IMG/VR virus record: IMGVR_UViG_3300047333_000104 | Coordinates: 23,338 to 87,337 of that record | DNA length: 64,000 nucleotides | Origin: a virus | Direction: 5' to 3' (one strand) | Notes under the pieces: generated by a model | The model's database searches: none | Seen by the model: the letters and a program-made list of their open reading frames with translations, nothing else | What the model was told of the DNA's origin: nothing | Shown here: in pieces, positions 51,867-60,311 of the stretch | How positions within the stretch are numbered: the stretch's first letter is position 1 | Layout: the number at the start of each line of letters is the position of its first letter | Program-made: the position numbers and the translations under genes

Positions 51867-53531
51867 ATGTCAACGCAGAAATATACCCTCCGTCCTTATC
51901 AGAGCGAACTCATTGCCGGCATATATAAGGCCTGGGAAACGGCCCAAAACGTTTGCGCGGTTATGCCGACCGGGGCGGGAAAAAGCCTGACGTTCGGCTC
52001 GATCCTAAAGGATCACCAAGGCGCGTCAGTAGCGATTGCGCATCGTCGGGAACTCGTGGGGCAGATGAGCGTGACTCTCGCGAAGCTGGGGGTCAGACAC
52101 CGTATCATCGCGCCCACAGGAACGATACGAGAAATCGTTACTCGGCAAATGAACGAGGTCGGGCAGTCGTTTTATAACGCCAATGCCCCCTGCGCCGTAG
52201 CCGGGGTCGACACGCTCGTGCGCCGCGAACTCGGCGGTTGGGCGAACCAAGTGACGCTTTGGGTGGTCGACGAGTCCGCGCACCTCACCAGACCCACGAA
52301 GTGGTGGACTGCCGTTAATAGGTTTCCGAATGCCAAGGGCCTCGGTGTTACGGCAACGCCCGAGCGATTAGACGGCAAGGGGCTGGGGAGACACGCGGAC
52401 GGGGTGTTCGACGTCATGGTCCTGGGCCCGCAAATGCGTTGGCTTATCGACAACGGCTACCTCTCAGAGTATCGGATTATCGCGCCCGAAAGCGATATTG
52501 ACTTAGCCAGCGTGCCGGTGTCGGAAACCACGGGTGATTATAATCCCCCTGCGCTCCGAGCGGCGGCCAAACGTAGCCACATTGTCGGCGATGTTGTAGC
52601 TTCGTACCTCAAATTCGCCGCGGGCAAGCGCGGGATTACCTTCTGCGTCTCCGTGGATATTGCCGAGGAAACTGCCGCGAATTACCGCGCCGCTGGCGTG
52701 CCGGCTGAAGTCGTATCCGCAGAAACGCCCGAACTGATCCGCGCCGAAATCTTACGCCGTTTCGTGAGCGGTCAGGTCCTACAGCTTTGTAATGTCGATC
52801 TCTTCTCAGAGGGGGTGGACGTGCCTGGCTGCGAGGTCGTAACGATGGCGCGGCCATCGTTAAGCTATTCGCTCGTGATGCAACAATTCGGTCGTGCGTT
52901 GCGTCCGATGGGCGACAAAATAGCGATTATTATCGATCACGTCGGCAACATCCTTGGCCGCAACGGGCGTCCCGGCCATGGCCTCCCTGACGCACCGCGC
53001 GTCTGGTCCCTTGATCGCCGCGAGCGCAAATCCCGTTCCAAATCCGACGACATCCCGCAGATCCGCGCGTGCCCTGCGTGCACGATGGTCTACGAGCGTT
53101 ACCACGTCGCCTGCCCCTATTGCAGCCATGTCCCGACGCCGATCTCTCGCTCCGCGCCCGAGCATGTCGCGGGCGATCTCGCCGAACTCGACCCTGAGGT
53201 GCTGCGCCAACTCCGTGGCGAGATCGCCCGTATCGACGGCCCCGTGCGCGTCCCTCAAGGATTGACCGGTCCCGCCGCGATGGCTGTTGCTAATCACCAC
53301 AAGGAGCGGCAACATGCTCAGTCCCGGCTTAGGAATGCTATCGCGGGGTGGGCCGGGTGGCAAAGAGCGCTCGGACGATCCGACAGCGAAGGATATCGCC
53401 GGTTTTACCTCCAGTTCGGCATTGACGTCGCGACCGCACAAACCCTCAAGACCGCCGACGCTGATACGTTAGCGGGCCGTATCGGAACGGTGCTTCAATC
53501 CGAAGGAGTCTTCGTCAATGCCGCCCAGTGA
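51867..53531 (+). CDS. SF2 DNA helicase with zinc finger (554 aa)
   Basis: Superfamily 2 helicase of the type found next to VRR-NUC nucleases. Walker A is MPTGAGKSLTF (residues about 33-43), motif II VVDESAHL (about 134), motif III GVTATPERLDGKGLG, motif VI QQFGRALRP. A four-Cys ribbon (ACPACTMVYERYHVACPYC) follows near 402-421. Start ATG 51867; the longer frame upstream covers the divergent promoter region and is rejected. Confidence 0.85.
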   Translation: MSTQKYTLRPYQSELIAGIYKAWETAQNVCAVMPTGAGKSLTFGSILKDHQGASVAIAHRRELVGQMSVTLAKLGVRHRIIAPTGTIREIVTRQMNEVGQSFYNANAPCAVAGVDTLVRRELGGWANQVTLWVVDESAHLTRPTKWWTAVNRFPNAKGLGVTATPERLDGKGLGRHADGVFDVMVLGPQMRWLIDNGYLSEYRIIAPESDIDLASVPVSETTGDYNPPALRAAAKRSHIVGDVVASYLKFAAGKRGITFCVSVDIAEETAANYRAAGVPAEVVSAETPELIRAEILRRFVSGQVLQLCNVDLFSEGVDVPGCEVVTMARPSLSYSLVMQQFGRALRPMGDKIAIIIDHVGNILGRNGRPGHGLPDAPRVWSLDRRERKSRSKSDDIPQIRACPACTMVYERYHVACPYCSHVPTPISRSAPEHVAGDLAELDPEVLRQLRGEIARIDGPVRVPQGLTGPAAMAVANHHKERQHAQSRLRNAIAGWAGWQRALGRSDSEGYRRFYLQFGIDVATAQTLKTADADTLAGRIGTVLQSEGVFVNAAQ

Positions 53532-53889
53532 AGCCGCTTCCACCGCTATCGTTCGCCTCGAAGCCGCACGCCTCGGCATCTTGCTGTGGCGGAACAATGT
53601 CGGCGCCGGAGTGCTGCAGGATGGCAGCTTTATCCGCTGGGGCCTAGCGAACGACTCGACGCAAATGAACCGTCAGATCAAATCCGCTGACCTGATTGGT
53701 ATCCGCCCGTTACTGATCACCCCGGCGCATGTCGGGCATACGATCGGCCAATTCGTCAGCCGCGAATGTAAGCGCCCCGGCTGGAAATGGTGCGGTAACG
53801 AACGGGAATTGGCGCAACTCGAATGGGCGAAGCTCGTGAACGGTGCGGGCGGTGATGCCGCGTTCGCGACCGGGGAAGGAACGCTGTGA
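53518..53889 (+). CDS. VRR-NUC nuclease (123 aa)
   Basis: PD-(D/E)xK nuclease of the VRR-NUC family, thought to cleave structured DNA together with the helicase. Motif KSADLIGI (catalytic Asp) and FVSRECKRPGW with E-x-K, preceded by an N-terminal helix. Overlaps the helicase stop. Confidence 0.8.
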   Translation: MPPSEAASTAIVRLEAARLGILLWRNNVGAGVLQDGSFIRWGLANDSTQMNRQIKSADLIGIRPLLITPAHVGHTIGQFVSRECKRPGWKWCGNERELAQLEWAKLVNGAGGDAAFATGEGTL

Positions 53890-54209
53890 GTTATCTTCGG
53901 CAACAGCCCGAAAGCGGGCGTCTCGTTCAGCAGCATCGCCGCGAGCAGTTGATCCGCGCTGCCCTGCCGCTCGCCGAGAAGCACGGGTTCGAGCGCGTGA
54001 CGCGTAACATGGTCGCCGCCGCTGCTGGGTGCTCCGCATCGCTGATCTCCGCGTATTGGACCGCGCCGAACCTGCAAACGGCGATTATGGAAGAAGCGGT
54101 GCGCGTCAAATGCCTTCGCGTGATCGCGCAGGGGCTCGCGTCGAACCATCCGGCAGCGCTCGGGGCGCCATTCGAGGTTCGGAAGCTTGCGGCCGCATCG
54201 CTGGTTTAG
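53886..54209 (+). CDS. TetR-type helix-turn-helix protein, DNA-binding domain only (107 aa)
   Basis: Contains REQLIRAALPLAEKHGFERV then TRNMVAAAAGCSASLISAYW, the TetR HTH order. The ligand-binding C-terminal domain of TetR proteins is mostly missing. GTGA overlap with VRR-NUC. Could regulate the replication operon. Confidence 0.7.
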   Translation: MSYLRQQPESGRLVQQHRREQLIRAALPLAEKHGFERVTRNMVAAAAGCSASLISAYWTAPNLQTAIMEEAVRVKCLRVIAQGLASNHPAALGAPFEVRKLAAASLV

Positions 54210-54219
54210 GGAGTCAATC

Positions 54220-55329
54220 GTGGTCGCCTATTATAACGAGAACGACCCCTACGCCGCGCAATGGCTGAGGAATTTGATAGCCGAAGGGCTGATCGCACCG
54301 GGAGATGTTGATGAGCGTTCTATCGAAGACGTTACTGCCAGCGACGTGCGGGGATACACCCAAAAGCACTACTTTGCGGGACTTGGCGGCTGGTCCTTCG
54401 CTCTTAGAATCGCGGGATGGTCCGATGACCGACCCGTCACCACGGGGTCGTGCCCATGCCAACCGTTCTCACAAGCGGGCAAACAAAAAGGCTTCGACGA
54501 CCCCCGCCACCTCTGGCCTCATCTCCGAAGACTTGTCGCCGAGTCAGGCACTGACCCGCTCTTTATTGAACAGGTTGCCTCTGCATCTGAATGGATCTGT
54601 CTCGTGCGAAGTGATCTGGAAGCAATGGGACGCGCCGTGGGGGGAGTCCCTGTGGAAGCCGCGAGCGCGGGCGCGGAGCATTTTCGTGATCGATATTGGT
54701 TTGTGGCCGACTATCCAAGCTGCCGCGCGGATGCGGAGCGGTCATCAAGTGAACTTACAAGACCAAGTAATCTCTCTAGGAGTCTGGCCGACCGCTCGTG
54801 TGGGGAACAACGGCGGCTACGGGAATCCAGATCGTCTAATGAACCCGAAGAACTGCCGGATCGAAGATACGGTGCCGGGAGTGCTGAAATTCGCGACAGC
54901 GCCACCGGAGACGTCGATAGCGGTCGGCCTTTGGCCGACCGCTACGAGCCGGGATCACTTCCCGCCACACAGCGAGGAGTACATAGCGAGCAAGCGGGCG
55001 CAGGGCCACGGGATGTCGAACCTCAACGACACGGTCTATCATCTCGGAGTTTGGTCGACGCTCCGGGCCTCGGATGGGGAGAAGGGTGGACCGAACCAGA
55101 GTTTCGGAGCCGGGGGTTCACCGCTACCGTCGCAAATATCGACGGTTGCCAATACCTCGAATGTCCCGACGGAAAATGGCGCCGGCTCCCTCCACCCAGC
55201 GTTTTGTGGTTGGGAACTCGGATACCCGCCCGAATACCTAAATTGCGCGCCCTCGGAAACTCGATTGATCACCGGCCGGCGGTCGCGTTCATAAAGTCGT
55301 ACATGGATGTCGTCGAGGCGGGAGAATAG
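54220..55329 (+). CDS. C5-cytosine DNA methyltransferase (369 aa)
   Basis: Adds a methyl group to cytosine C5, usually for protection from host restriction. Motif I is HYFAGLGGWSFAL (about residue 50), motif IV GSCPCQPFS with catalytic Cys near 79, motif VI replaced by FIEQVAS (usual ENV-type), and RDRYWFVAD with ALGNSI near the end. The middle has repeated LADR/LVDA segments. GTG 54220 with AGGGAG six bases upstream is preferred. It shares nearly a kilobase with an overlapping frame that also looks coding. Confidence 0.85.
   Translation: MVAYYNENDPYAAQWLRNLIAEGLIAPGDVDERSIEDVTASDVRGYTQKHYFAGLGGWSFALRIAGWSDDRPVTTGSCPCQPFSQAGKQKGFDDPRHLWPHLRRLVAESGTDPLFIEQVASASEWICLVRSDLEAMGRAVGGVPVEAASAGAEHFRDRYWFVADYPSCRADAERSSSELTRPSNLSRSLADRSCGEQRRLRESRSSNEPEELPDRRYGAGSAEIRDSATGDVDSGRPLADRYEPGSLPATQRGVHSEQAGAGPRDVEPQRHGLSSRSLVDAPGLGWGEGWTEPEFRSRGFTATVANIDGCQYLECPDGKWRRLPPPSVLWLGTRIPARIPKLRALGNSIDHRPAVAFIKSYMDVVEAGE
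54311..55294 (+). CDS. Overlapping gene in the +1 frame of the cytosine methyltransferase (327 aa)
   Basis: ATG 54311 has its own GGAG six bases upstream. The product begins MSVLSKTLLPATCGDTPKS and has a Ser/Arg-rich region, then WPT-type repeats (GLWPTIQ, GVWPTAR, GLWPTATSRD, GVWSTLRASD) and a C-terminal PAFCGWELGYPPEYLNC. From memory, this pattern with ATCGDT, LTWK-like and GYPPEW signatures recurs as a distinct protein family in phages and prophages. The WPT repeats coincide with LAD repeats in the methyltransferase frame. An experimental product is not shown here. Confidence 0.55.
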   Translation: MSVLSKTLLPATCGDTPKSTTLRDLAAGPSLLESRDGPMTDPSPRGRAHANRSHKRANKKASTTPATSGLISEDLSPSQALTRSLLNRLPLHLNGSVSCEVIWKQWDAPWGESLWKPRARARSIFVIDIGLWPTIQAAARMRSGHQVNLQDQVISLGVWPTARVGNNGGYGNPDRLMNPKNCRIEDTVPGVLKFATAPPETSIAVGLWPTATSRDHFPPHSEEYIASKRAQGHGMSNLNDTVYHLGVWSTLRASDGEKGGPNQSFGAGGSPLPSQISTVANTSNVPTENGAGSLHPAFCGWELGYPPEYLNCAPSETRLITGRRSRS

Positions 55330-55331
55330 CC

Positions 55332-55835
55332 ATGGATCTTCGCGAGATTTACCTAACCCGAGGTGCCGTCTGCCTCATCTCCGCCGCCGACTATCCACGC
55401 GTCTCGCCCTACAAATGGCGTCTCCAAGTCAACGAGCATAGCGGCAAGCAATACGCCACGACCGATATCCTGGGCCGCAAGGTCTATCTTCACCGCTTCC
55501 TCACGAACTGCCCGCGCGGTTTGGTCGTCGATCACGAGGACGGCGACGGCCTCCACGACTGGCGGGAGAACCTCCGCGTCACCACGCACGCTTTCAACCA
55601 GGCGAATTGCTGCGCGTTCGGCGTCGTGCCATATCGCGGAGTTACCAAAGATGGCCGCAAGTTCCGGGCGCGGATCAACGACCGCCATCTCGGTTCGTTC
55701 GACGACCCCGCCGATGCCGCGCGCGCCTATGACGCCGCCGCTCTCGCCGAATGGGGCGACTTTGCGTGGCTGAACTTCAAGGAGGCACGCCCCGCTTGCG
55801 CCGTCACTCCTATCGCCCAGGACCCGCCATTTTGA
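55332..55835 (+). CDS. HNH endonuclease with AP2 DNA-binding domain (167 aa)
   Basis: HNH_3 core: H54, VVDHEDGDGLHDWRENLR (about 65-82). The C-terminal AP2-type module is YRGVTKDGRKFRARI (101-115) and HLGSFDDPADAARAYDAAAL. Common small mobile enzyme in phages. Starts 2 bases after the methyltransferase stop. Confidence 0.85.
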   Translation: MDLREIYLTRGAVCLISAADYPRVSPYKWRLQVNEHSGKQYATTDILGRKVYLHRFLTNCPRGLVVDHEDGDGLHDWRENLRVTTHAFNQANCCAFGVVPYRGVTKDGRKFRARINDRHLGSFDDPADAARAYDAAALAEWGDFAWLNFKEARPACAVTPIAQDPPF

Positions 55836-56038
55836 CCGGCTGGGGCGAATTCACCGATTACGAGCGCGAGATCATCGAGCTTCGTAACCGCGGCAACGAG
55901 GATATCGAGCGCCTGCTCGCCGTTCTCAAGGAAACCGAGAATCAAATCGCCGATGACGCTCATTGGCGAGAAGAGATGGCTCGTAATGAAGGTTTTGTCG
56001 CCGGCTGGAACGCCGCGCTCAAACAAGCAAAGACGTGA
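55832..56038 (+). CDS. Small helical protein (68 aa)
   Basis: TTG start in a TTGA overlap. Sequence is acidic and helical (TDYEREIIELRNRGNEDIER). No family recognised. A longer frame upstream covers the HNH gene. Confidence 0.55.
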   Translation: MTGWGEFTDYEREIIELRNRGNEDIERLLAVLKETENQIADDAHWREEMARNEGFVAGWNAALKQAKT

Positions 56039-56042
56039 ACCT

Positions 56043-58430
56043 ATGCAATCCGTTCCCGCCGCCTTCGCCGCCATGGCTCGGTACGAGCAGTTCATCCTCT
56101 ATCGTACGCAGCCATCGTCGATCCGCCCCGGCAAGACAGACAAGTTCCCGGTCGATTGGCGGTCCGGCGCGGTCGCCGACGCACACAACCGAGAGATCTG
56201 GACGAGCGCCGAGAACGCTATCGCCGCCGCCGAGGTTTGGGGGGCGCCTTATGGTTTCGGGTTCGTTATCAGCGAAACGGACCCGTTCTGGTTTCTTGAT
56301 ATAGACAATTGCCTCACTCCGACCGGCTGGTCGCCTTTGGCGCTCGAACTCTGCAACCGTTTGCCTGGCGCCGCGTGCGAAATCAGTTGGTCCGGCAACG
56401 GATTGCACCTTTTCGGTTCCGGCGCGGTGCCGCCGCACGGCTGCAAGAACGTCACCGCCGGAATCGAACTTTATACCTCCGGTCGTTTTGCAGCTCTCAC
56501 TTTCAACGGCGCGCAGGGCGACTGCGGGCTGGATTTCTCCGCGCATATCGCGCCCGTTGTCGCGCTCTATTTCCCCCTAAATGGCGGTAACGGTCCAATC
56601 GACGACGCTAACTGGACGACAGCACCGTGCCCCGCATGGGGAGGCCCGGAAGACGACGATGCGCTAATTGAGATGATGCTCAACGCCAAAGAGTCAGCCC
56701 AAGTCGCCTTTGCCGGTAAAGCCAGTCTCCGCGATCTGTGGGAGGCCAACGAGGAAGCCCTGGCGCGTACTTACCCCGACCCCAACCGCGCCTACGACGC
56801 TTCCAGCGCCGACGCAGCGCTCGCTCAGCACCTCGCGTTTTGGACCGGCAAAGACTGTGCCCGCATGGACCGCCTGATGCGCCGGTCAGCGCTCGCCCGC
56901 GAGAAATGGGACTCCCGCGGCGATTATTACCTGCCTCGCACGATCATGCGCGCGACATCCATGCAGGGCGATCGAGTGCTCCAGGGCAAAGGCGCGGCAC
57001 CCACAGGTATTCCCGCACCTGGCGATCTCGCCGTTTCGCCGATAGCGCTCGCCAGCGACCTCGACGCGCATTTCGCTGGCTGTGTCTATGTGGAGAGCCT
57101 ATACGTCGCCGCAGTGCCGGACGGTAGTCTTCTCACCCCGCAGCAATTCAGGTCGAGCACGCGGTATGGCGGCCGCGAGTTTCCGATCACTCACAGGGGG
57201 AGGCCGGTCAAGAATGCATGGGAGGCATTTACGGAGAACTGCTGCGGCTTCAAACCTGTTCACGCCCACCAACTCTGCTTTCGCCCTGAATTGCCTTCCA
57301 GAGCGATCGTCGAGGAGAACGGCCGGCGGTTGCTCAACAACTATGTCCCGATAGAGACGGCAGCCAAAGAAGGCGATGTGACGCCGTTCCTCGCGCATAT
57401 GGCGAAGCTCCTGCCGGTAAGTACGGACCGTGAGTACCTCGTCGCCTATATGGCGAGCCTGCTGCAGAATCCGGGCGTCAAATTCGGTTGGGCGCCGCTC
57501 ATCCAGGGGGTAGAGGGCAACGGTAAGTCCTTCCTCATCGAGATCATGGTGCGTTGCGTTGGTCAGCGCTATTCGCATCTGCCAAACGCGCAAGACTTGG
57601 CCAATAAGTTCAACACTTGGATGGAGAATAAGCTTTTCATTGGCGTCGAGGAGATCTACATCCGCGAGAAACAAGAGCTGATCGAGACCCTGAAAACTTA
57701 CGTCACGAACGCCTGGATCGAGAACCAAGGCAAGGGTGCGAACCAAACGATGATGGACAATCGCGCCAATATGATGCTGCTGACCAACCACAAGGACGCG
57801 ATGCCTAAAACCAACCGCGACCGCCGGTACGGGATTTTCTTCACGGCGCAGCAGGAAGAGATCGATTTGCGGCGTGACGGTATGGACGGAAAGTATTTTA
57901 CGGAGTTTAAGGCTTGGTTGGACACGGGGGGTTACGAGATCATCAACTACTTCCTACGCCACCTTGAGATCCCCGCAGCGATCGATCCAGCTAAAGAATG
58001 CCGGCGTGCGCCCGTTACATCCACCACGGTTGAGGCGATCGAGGTCAGTCTTGGCGTGGTCGAACAAACCATACAAGAGGCAGTGGCTTCGGGAGAGATG
58101 GGCTTCCAGGGCGGGTTCATATCCTCGACCGCACTCGTCCGGCTATTGAGGGAACACCGACTTGAGGCGCGTTGCCCGAAGAACCGTTGGGACCCGATGA
58201 TGCTGACGCTCGGCTATATCAAGCATCCGGCCTTGCCTGACGGGCGGCTCAACAATCCTGCCTATGGAGACGAAGGGAAAAAGTCGCGGATTTGGGTCAA
58301 GAAGGGGAGTATCCAGGCGCTCAACCTTACGTCGCCGGCCGAGGTCGCGCGGGCCTATGGGATAGCGAATGGAGCGGATAAGTTGGCGATTGGACAGGGC
58401 GCAGTGCCGGCGCCGCCGGGGCGGCCTTAA
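56043..58430 (+). CDS. Primase-helicase, bifunctional PrimPol-like plus D5-type helicase (795 aa)
   Basis: N-terminal primase-polymerase-like domain: FLDIDN (D86, D88) and SWSGNGLHLFGSG. The C-terminal helicase (DUF5906/D5 type) has Walker A LIQGVEGNGKS (about 487-497), a Walker B-like IGVEEIY and sensor VTNAWIENQG region. It supplies priming and unwinding for replication. Start ATG 56043 rather than an upstream ATG overlapping the neighbour. Confidence 0.8.
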   Translation: MQSVPAAFAAMARYEQFILYRTQPSSIRPGKTDKFPVDWRSGAVADAHNREIWTSAENAIAAAEVWGAPYGFGFVISETDPFWFLDIDNCLTPTGWSPLALELCNRLPGAACEISWSGNGLHLFGSGAVPPHGCKNVTAGIELYTSGRFAALTFNGAQGDCGLDFSAHIAPVVALYFPLNGGNGPIDDANWTTAPCPAWGGPEDDDALIEMMLNAKESAQVAFAGKASLRDLWEANEEALARTYPDPNRAYDASSADAALAQHLAFWTGKDCARMDRLMRRSALAREKWDSRGDYYLPRTIMRATSMQGDRVLQGKGAAPTGIPAPGDLAVSPIALASDLDAHFAGCVYVESLYVAAVPDGSLLTPQQFRSSTRYGGREFPITHRGRPVKNAWEAFTENCCGFKPVHAHQLCFRPELPSRAIVEENGRRLLNNYVPIETAAKEGDVTPFLAHMAKLLPVSTDREYLVAYMASLLQNPGVKFGWAPLIQGVEGNGKSFLIEIMVRCVGQRYSHLPNAQDLANKFNTWMENKLFIGVEEIYIREKQELIETLKTYVTNAWIENQGKGANQTMMDNRANMMLLTNHKDAMPKTNRDRRYGIFFTAQQEEIDLRRDGMDGKYFTEFKAWLDTGGYEIINYFLRHLEIPAAIDPAKECRRAPVTSTTVEAIEVSLGVVEQTIQEAVASGEMGFQGGFISSTALVRLLREHRLEARCPKNRWDPMMLTLGYIKHPALPDGRLNNPAYGDEGKKSRIWVKKGSIQALNLTSPAEVARAYGIANGADKLAIGQGAVPAPPGRP

Positions 58431-58447
58431 ACGCCGATGATGCTCAC

Positions 58448-58609
58448 TCAGGCGCCGATGATACGGGCGGCCATAGATACGGCGACAGCCAAATATTGTT
58501 CGCCGCTCTCGATGCCCTCGGCAATCTTGACGGCGATGTATGAGGTATTGCCCAGGGCCGGTTGCGCATGTTCGACCAGAAGCAGGGCGTCGGGCGCAAG
58601 AGCGGCCAC
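58448..58609 (-). CDS. Small hypothetical protein (53 aa)
   Basis: Reads MAALAPDALLLVEHAQPALG and continues as a credible helical protein ending AARIIGA. GTG start at 58609 with a GACGGGG site upstream. It is in the same frame as its upstream neighbour, which ends in TAG at 58628-58630, so the two could be one gene with an amber codon; two genes is simpler. Confidence 0.5.
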   Translation of the reverse strand: MAALAPDALLLVEHAQPALGNTSYIAVKIAEGIESGEQYLAVAVSMAARIIGA

Positions 58610-58627
58610 GACCCCGTCAAGGGCTCC

Positions 58628-58849
58628 CTACAAAGTCTGTTTCAACAGCGCGTCGAAGCGCTCGACGTTCTTCACGGCCTGTTCCGGCAACAGCCGGTTA
58701 GTGGTCAGCATCCATGCTACCGCCAAATCCCTGGCCGCTTGTAAGGCGGCGCGCAACTGGTCGATCTCTCGGGCTTGCCGCTCGGTTTCGCTGACATCCT
58801 CTCCGCCCTGAAGGACGGGGGTTCCGGGGATACCGCGATGAAGATTCAT
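58628..58849 (-). CDS. Small coiled-coil protein (73 aa)
   Basis: ATG 58849 follows GGGGAGGAAAG. Coiled-coil core (SETERQAREIDQLRAALQAA), then VAWMLTTNRLLPEQAVKNVE. Overlaps its upstream neighbour by ATGA. Function unknown. Confidence 0.6.
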   Translation of the reverse strand: MNLHRGIPGTPVLQGGEDVSETERQAREIDQLRAALQAARDLAVAWMLTTNRLLPEQAVKNVERFDALLKQTL

Positions 58850-59244
58850 GCGGCTTTCCTCCCCATGGCGGCGGCGAACAGCTTCGGCGCCGGCAGGCTG
58901 GCAATCAGGCCGAAGAGATTTCCCTCGACGCCAATAGTGGCCAGGGCGCCGACGGCCAGCACCGCGAGGCACGCGACACGCGCCATGCGGCTGGCACGGG
59001 TGGCACTCGGCGGGATGGTGCGCTCGACGCATTCCGAGCCGCTGTCGCCGGCTTGTTTCTGCGGTTCCCGGGTGGTGCGCACGACGCTATCGCCGCGCAG
59101 ATCGGCCAGCACGCCCGCGCGCCAGGCGGCGGTGATGCACTTGTGGCCATAGACCTTGCGACCATGGCCGTCTTCGATCGGGCCGAAGCGCGCGGTCAGT
59201 TCGTCATGCAGCCGGCGGCCGGCTTCGGAATTGAGCGTCACCAC
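58846..59244 (-). CDS. Membrane protein (132 aa)
   Basis: N-terminal DNA-like soluble part (LHDELTARFGPIEDGHGRKV), then one C-terminal hydrophobic helix (RVACLAVLAVGALATIGVEG). GTG start with AGGGAGGGAAGTA upstream. Function unknown. Confidence 0.55.
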   Translation of the reverse strand: MVTLNSEAGRRLHDELTARFGPIEDGHGRKVYGHKCITAAWRAGVLADLRGDSVVRTTREPQKQAGDSGSECVERTIPPSATRASRMARVACLAVLAVGALATIGVEGNLFGLIASLPAPKLFAAAMGRKAA

Positions 59245-59507
59245 TACTTCCCTCCCTTGTCGGATTCGGAAATCGGCGGATTTTTCACGACCTCGCCGGG
59301 GTCGCAGCGATCGCAGTAATGGGCGACGGTGACATCGACACTTTCGTTATTGGTGATCTCGCGGACATCGACCAGGCAGAGCGAGCACTGCAAGAAGACG
59401 CGCGCCGTCTGAGCGCCACTACCTTCGGTGCGGAAAGTCGGCGTGGTTGCGCGGCGCGCGCGCCAAGCCGAGGCAATCAGTCCGTCGACGATCTGCTTGC
59501 GGCTCAT
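59244..59507 (-). CDS. Small Cys-containing protein (87 aa)
   Basis: Cys pair CSLCLVDVREI and HYCDRCDPGEVV form a likely zinc knuckle. Stop-start overlap TAGTG with the next gene. Function unknown. Confidence 0.55.
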   Translation of the reverse strand: MSRKQIVDGLIASAWRARRATTPTFRTEGSGAQTARVFLQCSLCLVDVREITNNESVDVTVAHYCDRCDPGEVVKNPPISESDKGGK

Positions 59508-59519
59508 GGTTGGTTCCTC

Positions 59520-59714
59520 TCATTTACCAGCCAGCGCGTCACGCGCCACGTTTCCACAGTCAGACCGGAGCTTCCCCATTCCGCCCGTCAATGGCGCTTT
59601 ATAATCGCTCGGATCGGCGTAAAACTTCAATGCCGCGCGAAGTCGGGCAATCGTCTCCATCGCCTGTTCGGCCTGGCGCTTTGCCAGGGCTTCATCAAAC
59701 TGGATCAGGTTCAC
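59520..59714 (-). CDS. Small helical protein (64 aa)
   Basis: GTG start with GGGAGCG upstream. Helical Ala-rich stretch (FDEALAKRQAEQAMETIARL), then DPSDYKAPLTGG. Similar short early proteins accompany each other in this cluster; function unknown. Confidence 0.6.
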   Translation of the reverse strand: MNLIQFDEALAKRQAEQAMETIARLRAALKFYADPSDYKAPLTGGMGKLRSDCGNVARDALAGK

Positions 59715-59730
59715 AGCTAGACGCTCCCTT

Positions 59731-59778
59731 TCAGACGACGCGCCACTTGGCGCGATTGGTTTCAGGATCGTGCAGCAT
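59731..59778 (-). CDS. Possible 15-codon mini-gene
   Basis: MLHDPETNRAKWRVV after AAGAGGATCCG, in the gap between the adenine methyltransferase and the next gene. Clear ribosome binding site but very short, so only tentative. Confidence 0.25.
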   Translation of the reverse strand: MLHDPETNRAKWRVV

Positions 59779-59795
59779 CGGATCCTCTTGTAAAT

Positions 59796-60296
59796 CTACG
59801 CAGCCAGCCACTCGCCAGCACCGCGCCGAACGAATAGACCGAGGCCACAATTCCGCAACGCTTGAACGGCGACATCGCCCATGCCAAGCAACACCACGCC
59901 ATGCCCCGGCGCGCCCCCCACCGACCCATCGGGCCGAATGAATTTTGTCTTGCCACGCGGGAACAGCATCGCGTCTGCATCAACCGCGTGATCGTGAAAC
60001 CAGCTTGACGATGTATAGGCCCGAACCACGGCGATTCCGTTGCCGTGCGCCAGGAACTTTTGCAGCCACGGAACATGCCCAAAGCGGCCACCAAACGGCG
60101 GGTTCATGAAGACCATCCCGCGCCAGTCTTGCGCCAGACCGTCATCGTCTTTCGTGAAGATCGACTTCGCCGGGACCCAATGGCCGGGACCGGGAGAGCA
60201 GGGGTCAAGGTCGAACGTCAGGCCAAGCGCCTCAAAAATCTCTGGCGGCGTGTACCAATCGTCTGACTGTCCAATGCTCGGCTCATGCTCTGCCAA
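59796..60296 (-). CDS. Phage DNA N6-adenine methyltransferase (166 aa)
   Basis: Matches the small Dam-type phage methyltransferases: SDDWYTPPEIFEALGLTFDL, DPCSPGPGHWVPA, MNPPFGGR (NPPF catalytic motif near 65-68), and HGNGIAVVRAYTSSSWF. Methylates adenine, commonly as anti-restriction. TTG start at 60296 with GGAGCG upstream. Confidence 0.8.
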   Translation of the reverse strand: MAEHEPSIGQSDDWYTPPEIFEALGLTFDLDPCSPGPGHWVPAKSIFTKDDDGLAQDWRGMVFMNPPFGGRFGHVPWLQKFLAHGNGIAVVRAYTSSSWFHDHAVDADAMLFPRGKTKFIRPDGSVGGAPGHGVVLLGMGDVAVQALRNCGLGLFVRRGAGEWLAA

Positions 60297-60311
60297 TCTC
60301 AGGCGCTCCTT

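Noticed and set aside
58437-58811. 124-codon plus-strand frame
   Set aside because: Ser/Arg/Ala-rich shadow of the minus-strand small genes, which have good ribosome binding sites.
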